Shown one piece after another: positions 1 through 7,984 of a DNA stretch of 30,222 nt (position 1 is its first letter; every line of letters starts with the position of its first letter). A model generated the notes under the pieces. It was not told the origin of the DNA, did no database searches, and worked only from the letters and a program-made list of their open reading frames with translations. Source of the stretch: an uncultured Collinsella sp. (GTDB lineage Bacteria; Actinomycetota; Coriobacteriia; Coriobacteriales; Coriobacteriaceae); contig CATYVH010000020.1 of NCBI GenBank assembly GCA_958413765.1, positions 1 through 30,222 on the forward strand, read 5' to 3'. The position numbers were made by a program, and so were the translations under genes.

Positions 1-132
1 CACCGCGCGCTCGAGAAGGACGTCCAGGCTGCCGCCGCCGAGCTTGCCAGCGTCGGCTGCGTGGCCGAGGTCGCCAACGTCCTGCGCATCGAGGACGTTG
101 AGGCTTGGACCGAAGGCGTCATGGCCAACTAA
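1..132 (+). CDS. hom: Homoserine dehydrogenase, C-terminal ACT-domain fragment (partial, 5' end outside window)
   Basis: Only the last 43 residues are inside the window, in frame from base 1 to a TAA at 130-132. The fragment has the pattern H-x-A-x-E-x-D-V-Q-A followed by a short strand and VLRIED. In my recollection this matches the end of the regulatory ACT domain of actinobacterial homoserine dehydrogenase, which commonly ends in an H-x-A-R-E-x-D stretch and a VLRVE strand. If so, the enzyme reduces aspartate semialdehyde to homoserine in the threonine/methionine pathway, and this tail would be the allosteric region. The catalytic part is not visible, so another ACT-domain enzyme cannot be excluded. 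A strong terminator hairpin follows 32 bases after the stop, so this is the last gene of its transcript. Confidence 0.55.
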   Translation, partial: HRALEKDVQAAAAELASVGCVAEVANVLRIEDVEAWTEGVMAN

Positions 133-163
133 TTCGGTCTTCGCTTTACGGCATATTGCGTGA

Positions 164-202
164 GGGGCTCTCGTCCAGCAGTGGACGAGAGCCCCTTTGC
201 TT
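164..202 (+). terminator. Intrinsic terminator after the hom fragment
   Basis: A perfect 14-bp stem (164-177 pairing with 182-195, arms GGGGCTCTCGTCCA and TGGACGAGAGCCCC) closes a 4-nt loop and is followed by TTTGCTT. It lies 32 bases past the upstream stop codon and before the next gene, so it most likely ends the upstream transcript. The T-run is short. Confidence 0.8.
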
Positions 203-354
203 GCGCACACGGGACGTATTGGCGCAATCCGCATTTGAACGACTTGGCCGCTCCTGACAGCCGGGGGGTACCGTTCGCCGACGTGCAACCGAAACCGATT
301 ATGACCGCCGCTATGCTGTGCTGCGTATATCCGCCCGCAAAGAGAGGAAGCACC

Positions 355-1104
355 ATGTTGCTCGAGGACAAGAAAGCGATCATCACCGGAGGCACGCGCG
401 GTATCGGCTATGCCATCGCCTGCCGTTTTATCGAGGAAGGTGCTGCCGTCACCGTCTTTGGCTCGCGCCAGGAGACTGCCGACGCTGCCGTTGAGAAACT
501 GACGACCGTTTATCCCGAGGCCAAGGTCTGGGGCCGCTCCTGCGACCTCACCTCGCTCGAGGCCGTAACCGAGGCCTTTACCCAGGCTGCCGCCGATATG
601 GGCGGCCTGGACACGGTCGTCAACAATGCCGGCATCTCCCAGCGTTCTCCCCTTTTGGACTACACGGCCGAGGAGTTTGCAAAGGTCATGGACCTCAACG
701 TCGTCGCCGTCTTTAATGGCCACCAGGCTGCCGCCAAGATCATGACCGAGGCCGGCCACGGCGGCACCATCACCACCACGAGCTCGATGGTCGCCAAGTA
801 CGGACAGCCCTCCGGCGTCGGCTATCCCACGTCCAAGTTTGCCGTCAACGGCATGGTCCAGTCGCTTTCACGCGAGCTCGCCCCTATGGGTATTCGCGTC
901 AATGCCGTAGCACCTGGTGTAACCAAGACCGATATGGTCGCCAACCTGCCCGAAGAGGTTATTAAGCCCATCATCGCCACCATTCCGCTGGGTCGCATGG
1001 GCGAGCCCGAGGATGTCGCCAATGCCTTTGTTTTCCTGGCGAGCGACATGTCCTCCTATGTTACGGGTGCCGTGCTCCCCGTCGACGGAGCCGCCCGCTC
1101 CTAA
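355..1104 (+). CDS. Short-chain dehydrogenase/reductase, BaiA/FabG-like
   Basis: A 249-residue classical SDR, an NAD(P)-dependent cytoplasmic oxidoreductase. The cofactor-binding TGGTRGIG is at residues 11-18, NNAG at 90-93, the structural Asn of the active site at 115, the catalytic Ser at 143/144, and Y157-P-T-S-K161 completes the catalytic set. The family reduces ketones or oxidises alcohols. From memory, several short blocks (the FG after beta-2, YPE, DLTS, VFNG, SGVGYP, VAPGV, TDM) resemble the BaiA 3-alpha-hydroxysteroid dehydrogenase of bile-acid-converting clostridia more than housekeeping FabG, so a steroid or bile-acid substrate is possible but unproven. The start at 355 was chosen because AGAGAGGAAG lies just upstream and the protein then begins right at the Rossmann fold; the frame is open farther upstream to 160, but that stretch crosses the preceding terminator. 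The gene stands alone between two terminators. Confidence 0.85.
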   Translation: MLLEDKKAIITGGTRGIGYAIACRFIEEGAAVTVFGSRQETADAAVEKLTTVYPEAKVWGRSCDLTSLEAVTEAFTQAAADMGGLDTVVNNAGISQRSPLLDYTAEEFAKVMDLNVVAVFNGHQAAAKIMTEAGHGGTITTTSSMVAKYGQPSGVGYPTSKFAVNGMVQSLSRELAPMGIRVNAVAPGVTKTDMVANLPEEVIKPIIATIPLGRMGEPEDVANAFVFLASDMSSYVTGAVLPVDGAARS

Positions 1105-1145
1105 GAGGCCACAAGCTTTGGCCCCTGGCCCCAACATAGCTCAAC

Positions 1146-1197
1146 CAAAAAAGGCGCGCTGTCTGCATCAACCGCAGGCAGCGCGCCTTCTTCTGTT
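1146..1197. terminator. Bidirectional terminator between convergent SDR and antiporter genes
   Basis: A 16-bp stem with one G-T wobble position (1151-1166 with 1174-1189, arms AAGGCGCGCTGTCTGC and GCAGGCAGCGCGCCTT) and a 7-nt loop. It has an A-run on its left and TTCTTCTGTTT on its right, so it can serve both the plus-strand dehydrogenase ending at 1104 and the minus-strand antiporter ending at 1266. Confidence 0.85.
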
Positions 1198-1265
1198 TGA
1201 AGGGAAACTGCGTCCCGTTTCGCGTCCGTCCTCAAACGGGAATGTCACCTCCGCACCAGCGTCGG

Positions 1266-2828
1266 CTATTTGCCGTCGTCCTCGTCGGCTTCTTCATGCG
1301 CATAAAGCTCCAGCATGCGACGGCGGTACTCATGCACGGCGAGCTTGGCGCGCTCTAGGCGGCGACGCTCACGCGGGGTGAGCTCGGACGGATCTATCTC
1401 GTCGCCATAGGTCTTATCGGCAAGAAGATGCGCCGCGTCCACGATGCGGGCATCGATGTGGCCGCTCGCCGCCTCGGCGGAAAGACGCTCGGCAATCGTA
1501 TCGAGCGTAGGCAGGCCCTCGAATACACGACCATGCCCATGCGACGTCAATAGCTCGTGCTCGCGGGCGAGAAGACTTGCAAGGTCGTGATGGGCGCGCA
1601 GGATATTGAGCGCATCGGAAGGATGCTCGGCAACCTCCGCCACGGCGGCGACCGGCGCGGCATCGACCACGCGGTAGAAGAGCTGCGCGAGCAGTGGCAT
1701 CAGGAACACCGTGATGGCGCCGGCTGCCACCATAACCGAAGCGACGCCCTGCGATAATGCGCCGGCGTTGACAGCGACGCTCGTCACGGCGACGATAATC
1801 GGCAGCGCCGTGGTGCAGTAGAGCGCTACGGTAATGCGGCCGTGGGCAGAAACATCGCGCGTCTTAGGGCAGATGCTCATGGAGACGACAATGGGCACGG
1901 CGCGGATAACCAGCAACGCCACGATAAAGCCCACGAGCAGGCCAGGGCGCGATGCTACAGCCGTCAGGTCGATCTTGGCACCCGACACGGTAAAGAACAC
2001 CGGGATTAAAAAGCCATAGGCAAGGCCATCGAGTTTAAGCTCGAGCGTATGGTTGCCCTCGGGGATGATATAGCGCAGGACAAAGCCGGCGGCAAAAGCG
2101 CCCAATACGATATCGAGGCTAAAAATGGCGGAAAACGCCACGAGCGTGACCAGGATGAGCACTGTGAGGCGCACGAACGTCTGAGAAGTCGTATCGGCGC
2201 GCTCCTGAATAAAGGCAAAGAAGCGGCTGCCGATACGCTTGGAGCGGCTGGGGACCACGGCAAGCAGCACGCACACCACGGCGAACAGTCCCAAGATCAA
2301 CAGCGTCTCGACACCCGTACGGGCGGACAGCAGCACCGACATGGCGAGCACGGGCCCGAGCTCGCCCCACGTACCATAGGCAAGAATCGAATCGCCGACG
2401 CGCGTCCCGGCAAGCGACCGCTCGCGCAAGATGGGCATAAGCGCCCCAAGCGCCGTCGAGGTCAACGCCAGCGTCACGGCGATGCCATCAAAATGACTGA
2501 CCGAAAACCACGGGGTAAAGCGCACGGCAAGCCAGGCGATGCCAAACGTGACGACCCACGTCGCCATGCCGTAACGCCCCTCGACGCCTGTGATGTTCTT
2601 GGGATCGATCTCAAAGCCGGCAAGCAGGAACAAAAATGCCAGACCGAGCTCTGACACGAGCGAGACCTCGGCATCTACATGGATAACGCCGAGCATATGT
2701 GGGCCCAGCACCGCGCCGAACACGAGCAAAAAAACCGTTTCGGGAACGGGTTTTCCAGGAATCGCCGAAGCGATGAAGGGGCTTGCAAAGGCCACGAGTG
2801 CGATGATGGCGAGCGAAACGAATGCCAT
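1266..2828 (-). CDS. Kef-type (CPA2-like) cation:proton antiporter
   Basis: A 520-residue integral membrane protein with about 12 hydrophobic segments of the sodium/hydrogen exchanger fold, followed by a hydrophilic tail of roughly 110 residues rich in Arg, Glu and Asp. Family-like segments include LAFLFLLAGFEID near residue 80, GAFAAGFVLR in the middle and VFFTVSGAKIDL after it. The expected role is exchange of Na+ or K+ for protons at the cytoplasmic membrane. The tail shows neither a TrkA-N nucleotide-binding fold nor a USP domain that I can recognise, so it may be a simple charged regulator. The start at 2828 gives a protein that begins at the first membrane helix, with an AGAGAAAGG ribosome site 7 bases upstream; the frame is open to 2990, but the extra 54 residues are basic and would overlap the purL promoter region. 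Ion specificity cannot be told from sequence. Confidence 0.85.
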   Translation of the reverse strand: MAFVSLAIIALVAFASPFIASAIPGKPVPETVFLLVFGAVLGPHMLGVIHVDAEVSLVSELGLAFLFLLAGFEIDPKNITGVEGRYGMATWVVTFGIAWLAVRFTPWFSVSHFDGIAVTLALTSTALGALMPILRERSLAGTRVGDSILAYGTWGELGPVLAMSVLLSARTGVETLLILGLFAVVCVLLAVVPSRSKRIGSRFFAFIQERADTTSQTFVRLTVLILVTLVAFSAIFSLDIVLGAFAAGFVLRYIIPEGNHTLELKLDGLAYGFLIPVFFTVSGAKIDLTAVASRPGLLVGFIVALLVIRAVPIVVSMSICPKTRDVSAHGRITVALYCTTALPIIVAVTSVAVNAGALSQGVASVMVAAGAITVFLMPLLAQLFYRVVDAAPVAAVAEVAEHPSDALNILRAHHDLASLLAREHELLTSHGHGRVFEGLPTLDTIAERLSAEAASGHIDARIVDAAHLLADKTYGDEIDPSELTPRERRRLERAKLAVHEYRRRMLELYAHEEADEDDGK

Positions 2829-2897
2829 GTGATGCCTTTCTCTTGTTTGCGTTTCACTGTAGCACCCTCGCCGTCCTCTACGCGCCGCGAGCTGTCG

Positions 2898-2903
2898 TAT
2901 CAT
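2898..2903 (+). promoter_or_regulatory. Possible -10 element upstream of purL
   Basis: TATCAT at 2898-2903 lies in the 184-base divergent gap between the antiporter and purL and would give a leader of about 100 nt. No convincing -35 hexamer is seen at the usual spacing, so the call is weak. No riboswitch-like structure or PurR-type box was recognised in the leader. Confidence 0.25.
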
Positions 2904-3012
2904 AGTGAGGTTTACAAACATGTGGCTCAAGGCGACCGCGAGGCTTGCCCCGCAAACCGACCGCTGCCGCATACCGTACCGTACGCCCAACCGATCAGGA
3001 AGGCAGGAACCA

Positions 3013-6000
3013 ATGGTCTCTCGTATCTACGTGGAGAAGAAACCCGGGTTCGACGTCGAGGCTCAGCAGCTCAAGGGCGAGCTGACCGAGATTCTCGGCA
3101 TCAAGGGCATCGAGGCCCTGAGGATCATCAACCGCTACGACGTCGAGGGCATCGATGAGGAGCTGTTCCGCTCCTGCGTGCCGACCGTCTTTAGCGAGCC
3201 CCAGGTCGATGTGACCTACGACGAGCTCCCCGCAAGCGATGGCGCCGTCTTTGCCGTCGAATTCCTGCCTGGCCAGTTTGACCAGCGCGCCGACTCCGCC
3301 AGCGAGTGCGTGCAGCTCATCAGCCAGGGCGAGCGCCCTGTCGTGCGTTCCGCCAAGGTCTATATAATCTCGGGCGCCCTGGACGAGGCCGCCATCGAGG
3401 CCATCAAGCACTACGTGGTGAACCCCGTCGAGGCCCGCATCGCCTCGCTCGACCTACCCGAGACGCTGCACATGGAGACCCCCGAGCCTGCGCCTGTCGA
3501 GGTGCTTGACGGCTTCCGCGAGCTCGACGAGGCCGGCCTTGCCGCCTTTATCTCCGAGCGCGGTCTTGCCATGGACGAGGCGGACATTGCCTTCTGCCAG
3601 CAGTACTTCCGCGATGAAGATCGCGACCCCACCATCACCGAGATCCGCGTAATCGACACCTATTGGTCCGACCACTGCCGCCACACCACCTTCGGCACCG
3701 TCCTGGATGATGTGACGATCGATGACGCCGTGGTGCAGCAGGCCTTCGACCGCTACATGGAGATGCGCCACGAACTCGGTCGCGACGCCAAGCCCGTCTG
3801 CCTCATGGACATGGGCACCATCGGCGCCAAGTACCTCAAGAAGACCGGCGTCATGACCGATGTCGACGAGTCCGAGGAGATCAACGCCTGCACCGTCAAG
3901 GTGAAGGTCGATGTCGACGGCGAGGACCAGGACTGGCTGTTCCTCTTTAAGAACGAGACCCACAACCACCCAACCGAGATCGAGCCCTTCGGCGGTGCCG
4001 CCACCTGCGTGGGCGGCGCCATCCGCGACCCGCTCTCGGGCCGCAGCTATGTGTACCAGGCCATGCGCGTCACCGGCGCCGGCGACCCCACCGTCCCGGT
4101 TTCCGAGACGCTCGAGGGCAAGCTGCCGCAGCGCAAGCTTGTGACCACTGCTGCCGCCGGCTACTCCAGCTACGGCAACCAGATCGGCCTTGCCACCGGT
4201 CAGGTCAACGAACTCTATCACCCCGGCTACGTGGCCAAGCGCATGGAGGTCGGCGCCGTCGTGGGCGCTACCCCGGCAAACCACGTGCGTCGCGAGTGCC
4301 CCGCCCCCACCGACAAAATCATCCTGCTGGGCGGCCGCACCGGCCGTGACGGCATCGGCGGTGCCACTGGCTCCTCCAAGACCCAGAACACCGAGTCCAT
4401 CGAGACCTCGGGCGCCGAGGTCCAGAAGGGCAACGCCCCGGTCGAGCGCAAACTGCAGCGTCTGTTCCGCCGCGGCGACGCCTGCCATCTGATCAAGCGC
4501 TGCAACGACTTTGGCGCCGGCGGCGTCTCGGTCGCCGTAGGCGAGCTTGCCGACGGCCTGTACGTCGACCTGGACACCGTGACCAAGAAGTACGACGGCC
4601 TGGACGGCACCGAGCTCGCTATCTCCGAGTCCCAGGAGCGCATGGCCTGCGCCGTCGCCGACGGTGATGTCGAGGAGCTCATGGGTTACGCCGCCGAGGA
4701 GAACCTCGAGGCGACCGTTATCGCCGAGGTTACCGCCGAGCCGCGCATGCGCATGGCCTGGAACGGCGTCGCCATCGTCGACCTATCCCGCGAGTTCCTC
4801 AACTCCAACGGTGCACCCAAGCACCAGGTCGCCCACGTCTGCGCCCGCAGCGTGTGGCAGCCCAGCTGGGCCGGCACCACGCTTGCCGAGCGCATGACCT
4901 CGCTGGTCACCGACCTCAACGTCGCCTCCAACAAGGGCCTTTCCGAACGCTTCGACTCCACCATCGGTGCCGCGACCGTACTCATGCCCTTTGGCGGCAA
5001 GACGCAGCTCACCCCGAGCTCTGCCATGGTCGCCAAGTTCCCCGTGGACGGCGAGACCACCACGGCGAGCGCCATGGCATGGGGCTTCAACCCCTACCTG
5101 ATGGAGGCCGACCAGTTTGCGGGCGCCTACCTGTCCGTGGTTGAGTCCATCGCCAAGCTCGTGGCCGCCGGCTTTGAGCACAAGCGCGCCTACCTCTCCT
5201 TCCAGGAGTACTTCGAGCGCCTGCGCACCGAGGCCGAGCGCTGGGGCAAGCCCATGGCAGCCGTCCTGGGCGCCCTTATGGCCCAGGTCGATCTGGGTGC
5301 CGGCGCCATCGGCGGCAAGGACTCTATGAGCGGCTCGTTTGAGGACGAGGCCGGTGAGCTCAACGTTCCGCCGACCCTGATCAGCTTCGCTGTTGCCGTG
5401 GGTAAGGCCGCCCGTGCCGTCTCGCCCGAGTTCAAGGGTCTGACGCATCGCGTCGTGCGCATCGCCCCCGCCACCTATGGTGAGGACTACCGCCCCGACG
5501 CTCAGCAGCTGCTCGCCGCGTTTGACGCCGTCGAGGCGCTCACCGCCACTGGCGACGCCCTGGCCGTCTCCACGCCCGGCTACGGCTGCGGCGCCGAGAG
5601 CCTCTTTAAGATGTGCGTCGGCAACCAGATTGGCATCGAGCTTGCCGAGGATGTGGACGTGGAGAGCCTCTTCACCCCGCTCTATGGCAGCTTTATCGTC
5701 GAGCTCGCCGAGGATGCCGAGCTGCCTGAGGTCGCCGACGGCGTTGTCGTCGAGCCCCTGGGTACCACCGTCGAGGGCTATGTCATCGATACCGGCTCCG
5801 AGGTCATCGAGCTCTCCGAGCTCCAGGAGGCCTGGGAGAGCGGCATCGAGGGCGTCTTTGCCTACCGCAGCGCCGGCGAGACCCCTGAGGTCGAGACCAT
5901 CGACTTCCGCGCCAAGGATATCCACGTGTACGGCGGCGCCAAGATCGCCCGTCCGCGCGTGATTATCCCGGTGTTCCCCGGCAACAACTGCGAGTACGAC

Positions 6001-6759
6001 AGCGCCCGCGCCTTCCGTGCCGCCGGTGCCGAGGCCGACACCTTCGTGATCAACAACCTCACGCCCGAGGCCGTCGCCGAGAGCACCCACGAGCTTGCCC
6101 GCCGCATCTGTGCAAGCCAGATCGTCATGATCCCCGGTGGCTTCTCGGGCGGTGACGAGCCCGACGGCTCCGCCAAGTTCATCACGGCGTTCTTCCGCGC
6201 TCCCGAGGTCACCGAGGCAGTCCGCGACCTGCTCAAGGCCCGCGACGGCCTGATGCTGGGCATCTGCAACGGCTTCCAGGCTCTGGTCAAGCTCGGCCTG
6301 GTGCCCTACGGTGACATCGTCGACGCCACGCCCGATGCACCCACGCTGACGTTCAACACCATCGGTCGCCATCAGAGCCGCCTGGTGCGCACCCGCATCT
6401 CGTCCAACCTGTCCCCGTGGCTGTCGCAGTGCAGCCTGGACGACCCCTACACCGTCGCCATCAGCCACGGCGAGGGCCGCTTTGTCGCCAACGACGAGGT
6501 GCTCGCCCAGCTGATCGCCAACGGCCAGGTCGCTACGCAGTACGTGGGCGAGGACGGCAAGCCCAGCATGGACCTTTCCGTCAACCCCAACGGCTCCGCA
6601 CTCGCCATCGAGGGCATCACGAGCCCCGACGGCCGCGTCCTGGGCAAGATGGGCCATGCCGAGCGTCGCGGCGACAACCTGTACCGCAACGTGCCCGAGT
6701 ATGTCCCCGGTGACAAGTTCATGCCGATCTTTGAGAGCGGCGTAGCCTACTTCGCTTAA
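3013..6759 (+). CDS. purL: Phosphoribosylformylglycinamidine synthase, single-chain form
   Basis: A 1248-residue one-chain FGAM synthase for step four of de novo purine synthesis: FGAR + glutamine + ATP gives FGAM. It contains the N-terminal PurS-like region, two tandem PurM-like ATP-binding halves and a C-terminal class I glutamine amidotransferase. The ATP/FGAR-site HNHP is at residues 317-320, followed by EPFGGAAT. The amidotransferase shows PGGFSGGDEPDG, the nucleophile C1085 in GICNGFQ, and H1152 and E1154 in HGEGRF. Its start (MVSRIYVEKKPGFDVEA) and length match the clade II long PurL known from Clostridia, streptococci and Coriobacteria rather than the proteobacterial enzyme or the split PurS/PurL/PurQ form. 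ATG 3013 has AGGAAGG upstream; a longer frame to 2905 adds residues atypical of the family. It is flanked by a divergent antiporter and a terminator, so it appears to be a single-gene unit with no other pur genes in view. Confidence 0.97.
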   Translation: MVSRIYVEKKPGFDVEAQQLKGELTEILGIKGIEALRIINRYDVEGIDEELFRSCVPTVFSEPQVDVTYDELPASDGAVFAVEFLPGQFDQRADSASECVQLISQGERPVVRSAKVYIISGALDEAAIEAIKHYVVNPVEARIASLDLPETLHMETPEPAPVEVLDGFRELDEAGLAAFISERGLAMDEADIAFCQQYFRDEDRDPTITEIRVIDTYWSDHCRHTTFGTVLDDVTIDDAVVQQAFDRYMEMRHELGRDAKPVCLMDMGTIGAKYLKKTGVMTDVDESEEINACTVKVKVDVDGEDQDWLFLFKNETHNHPTEIEPFGGAATCVGGAIRDPLSGRSYVYQAMRVTGAGDPTVPVSETLEGKLPQRKLVTTAAAGYSSYGNQIGLATGQVNELYHPGYVAKRMEVGAVVGATPANHVRRECPAPTDKIILLGGRTGRDGIGGATGSSKTQNTESIETSGAEVQKGNAPVERKLQRLFRRGDACHLIKRCNDFGAGGVSVAVGELADGLYVDLDTVTKKYDGLDGTELAISESQERMACAVADGDVEELMGYAAEENLEATVIAEVTAEPRMRMAWNGVAIVDLSREFLNSNGAPKHQVAHVCARSVWQPSWAGTTLAERMTSLVTDLNVASNKGLSERFDSTIGAATVLMPFGGKTQLTPSSAMVAKFPVDGETTTASAMAWGFNPYLMEADQFAGAYLSVVESIAKLVAAGFEHKRAYLSFQEYFERLRTEAERWGKPMAAVLGALMAQVDLGAGAIGGKDSMSGSFEDEAGELNVPPTLISFAVAVGKAARAVSPEFKGLTHRVVRIAPATYGEDYRPDAQQLLAAFDAVEALTATGDALAVSTPGYGCGAESLFKMCVGNQIGIELAEDVDVESLFTPLYGSFIVELAEDAELPEVADGVVVEPLGTTVEGYVIDTGSEVIELSELQEAWESGIEGVFAYRSAGETPEVETIDFRAKDIHVYGGAKIARPRVIIPVFPGNNCEYDSARAFRAAGAEADTFVINNLTPEAVAESTHELARRICASQIVMIPGGFSGGDEPDGSAKFITAFFRAPEVTEAVRDLLKARDGLMLGICNGFQALVKLGLVPYGDIVDATPDAPTLTFNTIGRHQSRLVRTRISSNLSPWLSQCSLDDPYTVAISHGEGRFVANDEVLAQLIANGQVATQYVGEDGKPSMDLSVNPNGSALAIEGITSPDGRVLGKMGHAERRGDNLYRNVPEYVPGDKFMPIFESGVAYFA

Positions 6760-6796
6760 AGCTATCCCATCGGGTACAATCCCCTCGGGTAACAAC

Positions 6797-6833
6797 ACCC
6801 GCCACCGGCACGCCCGGTGGCGGGTTCTTTTTT
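6797..6833 (+). terminator. Intrinsic terminator after purL
   Basis: A perfect 12-bp stem (6797-6808 with 6814-6825, arms ACCCGCCACCGG and CCGGTGGCGGGT) with a 5-nt loop, followed by TCTTTTTT. It lies 37 bases past the purL stop and about 25 bases before the next start codon, so the downstream transporter needs its own promoter or read-through. Confidence 0.93.
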
Positions 6834-6858
6834 GCTTCGCGCATACAGGAAGGACATC

Positions 6859-7794
6859 ATGGAAAGCCGCAAGCCGTATCTCGCCACCCTGCCCGGACTC
6901 ATCCTGGGCTGTCTCGTCTGCTGCGCACTCTGGGGGTCGGCTTTTCCCTGCATCAAGATTGGCTACGGCCTCTTTGGCATTCCCGCGCACGACAGCGCCT
7001 CGCAGCTGCTCTTCGCGGGTCTGCGCTTCACCCTTGCCGGCATGCTGGTCATTGTTGGCATGAGCGTGGCCCAGCGCCGACCGCTCGTTCCGCAAGCGCG
7101 CGATATCAAGTCTATCCTCACGTTGTCGCTCTTCCAGACTATCGGACAGTACTTCTTTTTCTACCTTGGTCTCTCCCGTGCAAGCGCCATGTCGAGCTCC
7201 ATCATCGAGGCCAGCGCCAACTTCCTCGCCATCCTCTTTGCCGCCCTGGCGTTTCGCACCGAAAAGCTCGATGTGGCCAAGGTGCTCGGCTGCGTGCTGG
7301 GCTTTGCTGGCGTCGCGCTCGTCAACCTTTCGGGCGCGGACGGTACCTTTGGCTTTACGCTCGACGGCGAGGGCTTTATCCTGGCCTCCACCGTCGCGGG
7401 TGCCCTTTCGACCTGCCTGATCGGCATCTTCTCGCGCGAGCACGACGGCGTCTTGCTTGCCGGGTGGCAGTTCTTGGTCGGCGGCCTGGTCCTCACCGCC
7501 ATCGGCTTTTTGATGGGTGGCGCGCTCTCCCCCACGGCGATTGTCCCCGCCATCGTGCTCATCATCTACATGGCGCTTATCTCCGCGGTCGCCTACTCGC
7601 TGTGGTCGCGCCTGCTTGCCGTCAACCCCGTCAGCCGCGTCTCGGTCTTTGGGTTTATGAACCCGGTCTTTGGCGTACTGCTGAGCGCACTGCTGCTTGG
7701 CGAGGGCGCCGGCACGAGCCCCGTTACTGTCATCGTTGCCCTGCTCTTGGTCTGCAGCGGCATCATCATCGTCAACAAACCCAAAAAAGCCTAG
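6859..7794 (+). CDS. EamA-family (DMT superfamily) transporter
   Basis: A 311-residue protein with about ten hydrophobic helices arranged as two EamA repeats, the usual layout and length for drug/metabolite exporters of the inner membrane. The first repeat carries the typical ALWGSAFPCIKIG start, and the second ends with the proline/glycine-rich MNPVFGVLLSALLLGE block typical of the family. Substrates in this family include amino acids, nucleosides and small metabolites; none can be assigned here. ATG 6859 is preceded by AGGAAGGA; the frame runs upstream to 6817, but that codon lies inside the purL terminator. A TACAAT at 6774-6779 could be a -10 for this gene, which would put the hairpin in its leader. 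The gene ends 147 bases before a convergent terminator. Confidence 0.88.
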   Translation: MESRKPYLATLPGLILGCLVCCALWGSAFPCIKIGYGLFGIPAHDSASQLLFAGLRFTLAGMLVIVGMSVAQRRPLVPQARDIKSILTLSLFQTIGQYFFFYLGLSRASAMSSSIIEASANFLAILFAALAFRTEKLDVAKVLGCVLGFAGVALVNLSGADGTFGFTLDGEGFILASTVAGALSTCLIGIFSREHDGVLLAGWQFLVGGLVLTAIGFLMGGALSPTAIVPAIVLIIYMALISAVAYSLWSRLLAVNPVSRVSVFGFMNPVFGVLLSALLLGEGAGTSPVTVIVALLLVCSGIIIVNKPKKA

Positions 7795-7941
7795 AGAGCT
7801 CACCTTTTTAGGGAGAGCCTTCACACACTTTAGCTTAATGGAATGCACTGGTTCTCGTTGATTTCGCACCGAGTCGCGGCGGCAGACGCCCGTCTTGCCG
7901 CACCGCGCCTGGGCATTATGACCGGTGGCCCCCACAAACGC

Positions 7942-7983
7942 AAAAGGGGCGCACGACCATCGCAACGGTCGTGTGCCCCTTTT
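7942..7983. terminator. Bidirectional terminator between convergent EamA and GGDEF genes
   Basis: A 17-bp stem with one wobble (7942-7958 with 7967-7983, AAAAGGGGCGCACGACC against GGTCGTGTGCCCCTTTT) around an 8-nt loop. The A-run and T-run at the two ends of the stem allow termination in either direction. Its right arm ends one base before the stop codon of the minus-strand cyclase gene. Confidence 0.9.
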
Positions 7984-7984
7984 C

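Noticed and set aside
4783..7965. 1060-codon open frame on the minus strand opposite purL and the EamA gene
   Set aside because: It runs antisense to two strongly supported genes, has low-complexity Gly/Ala/Asp/His-rich composition and no family motif; it is a by-product of GC-rich third positions.
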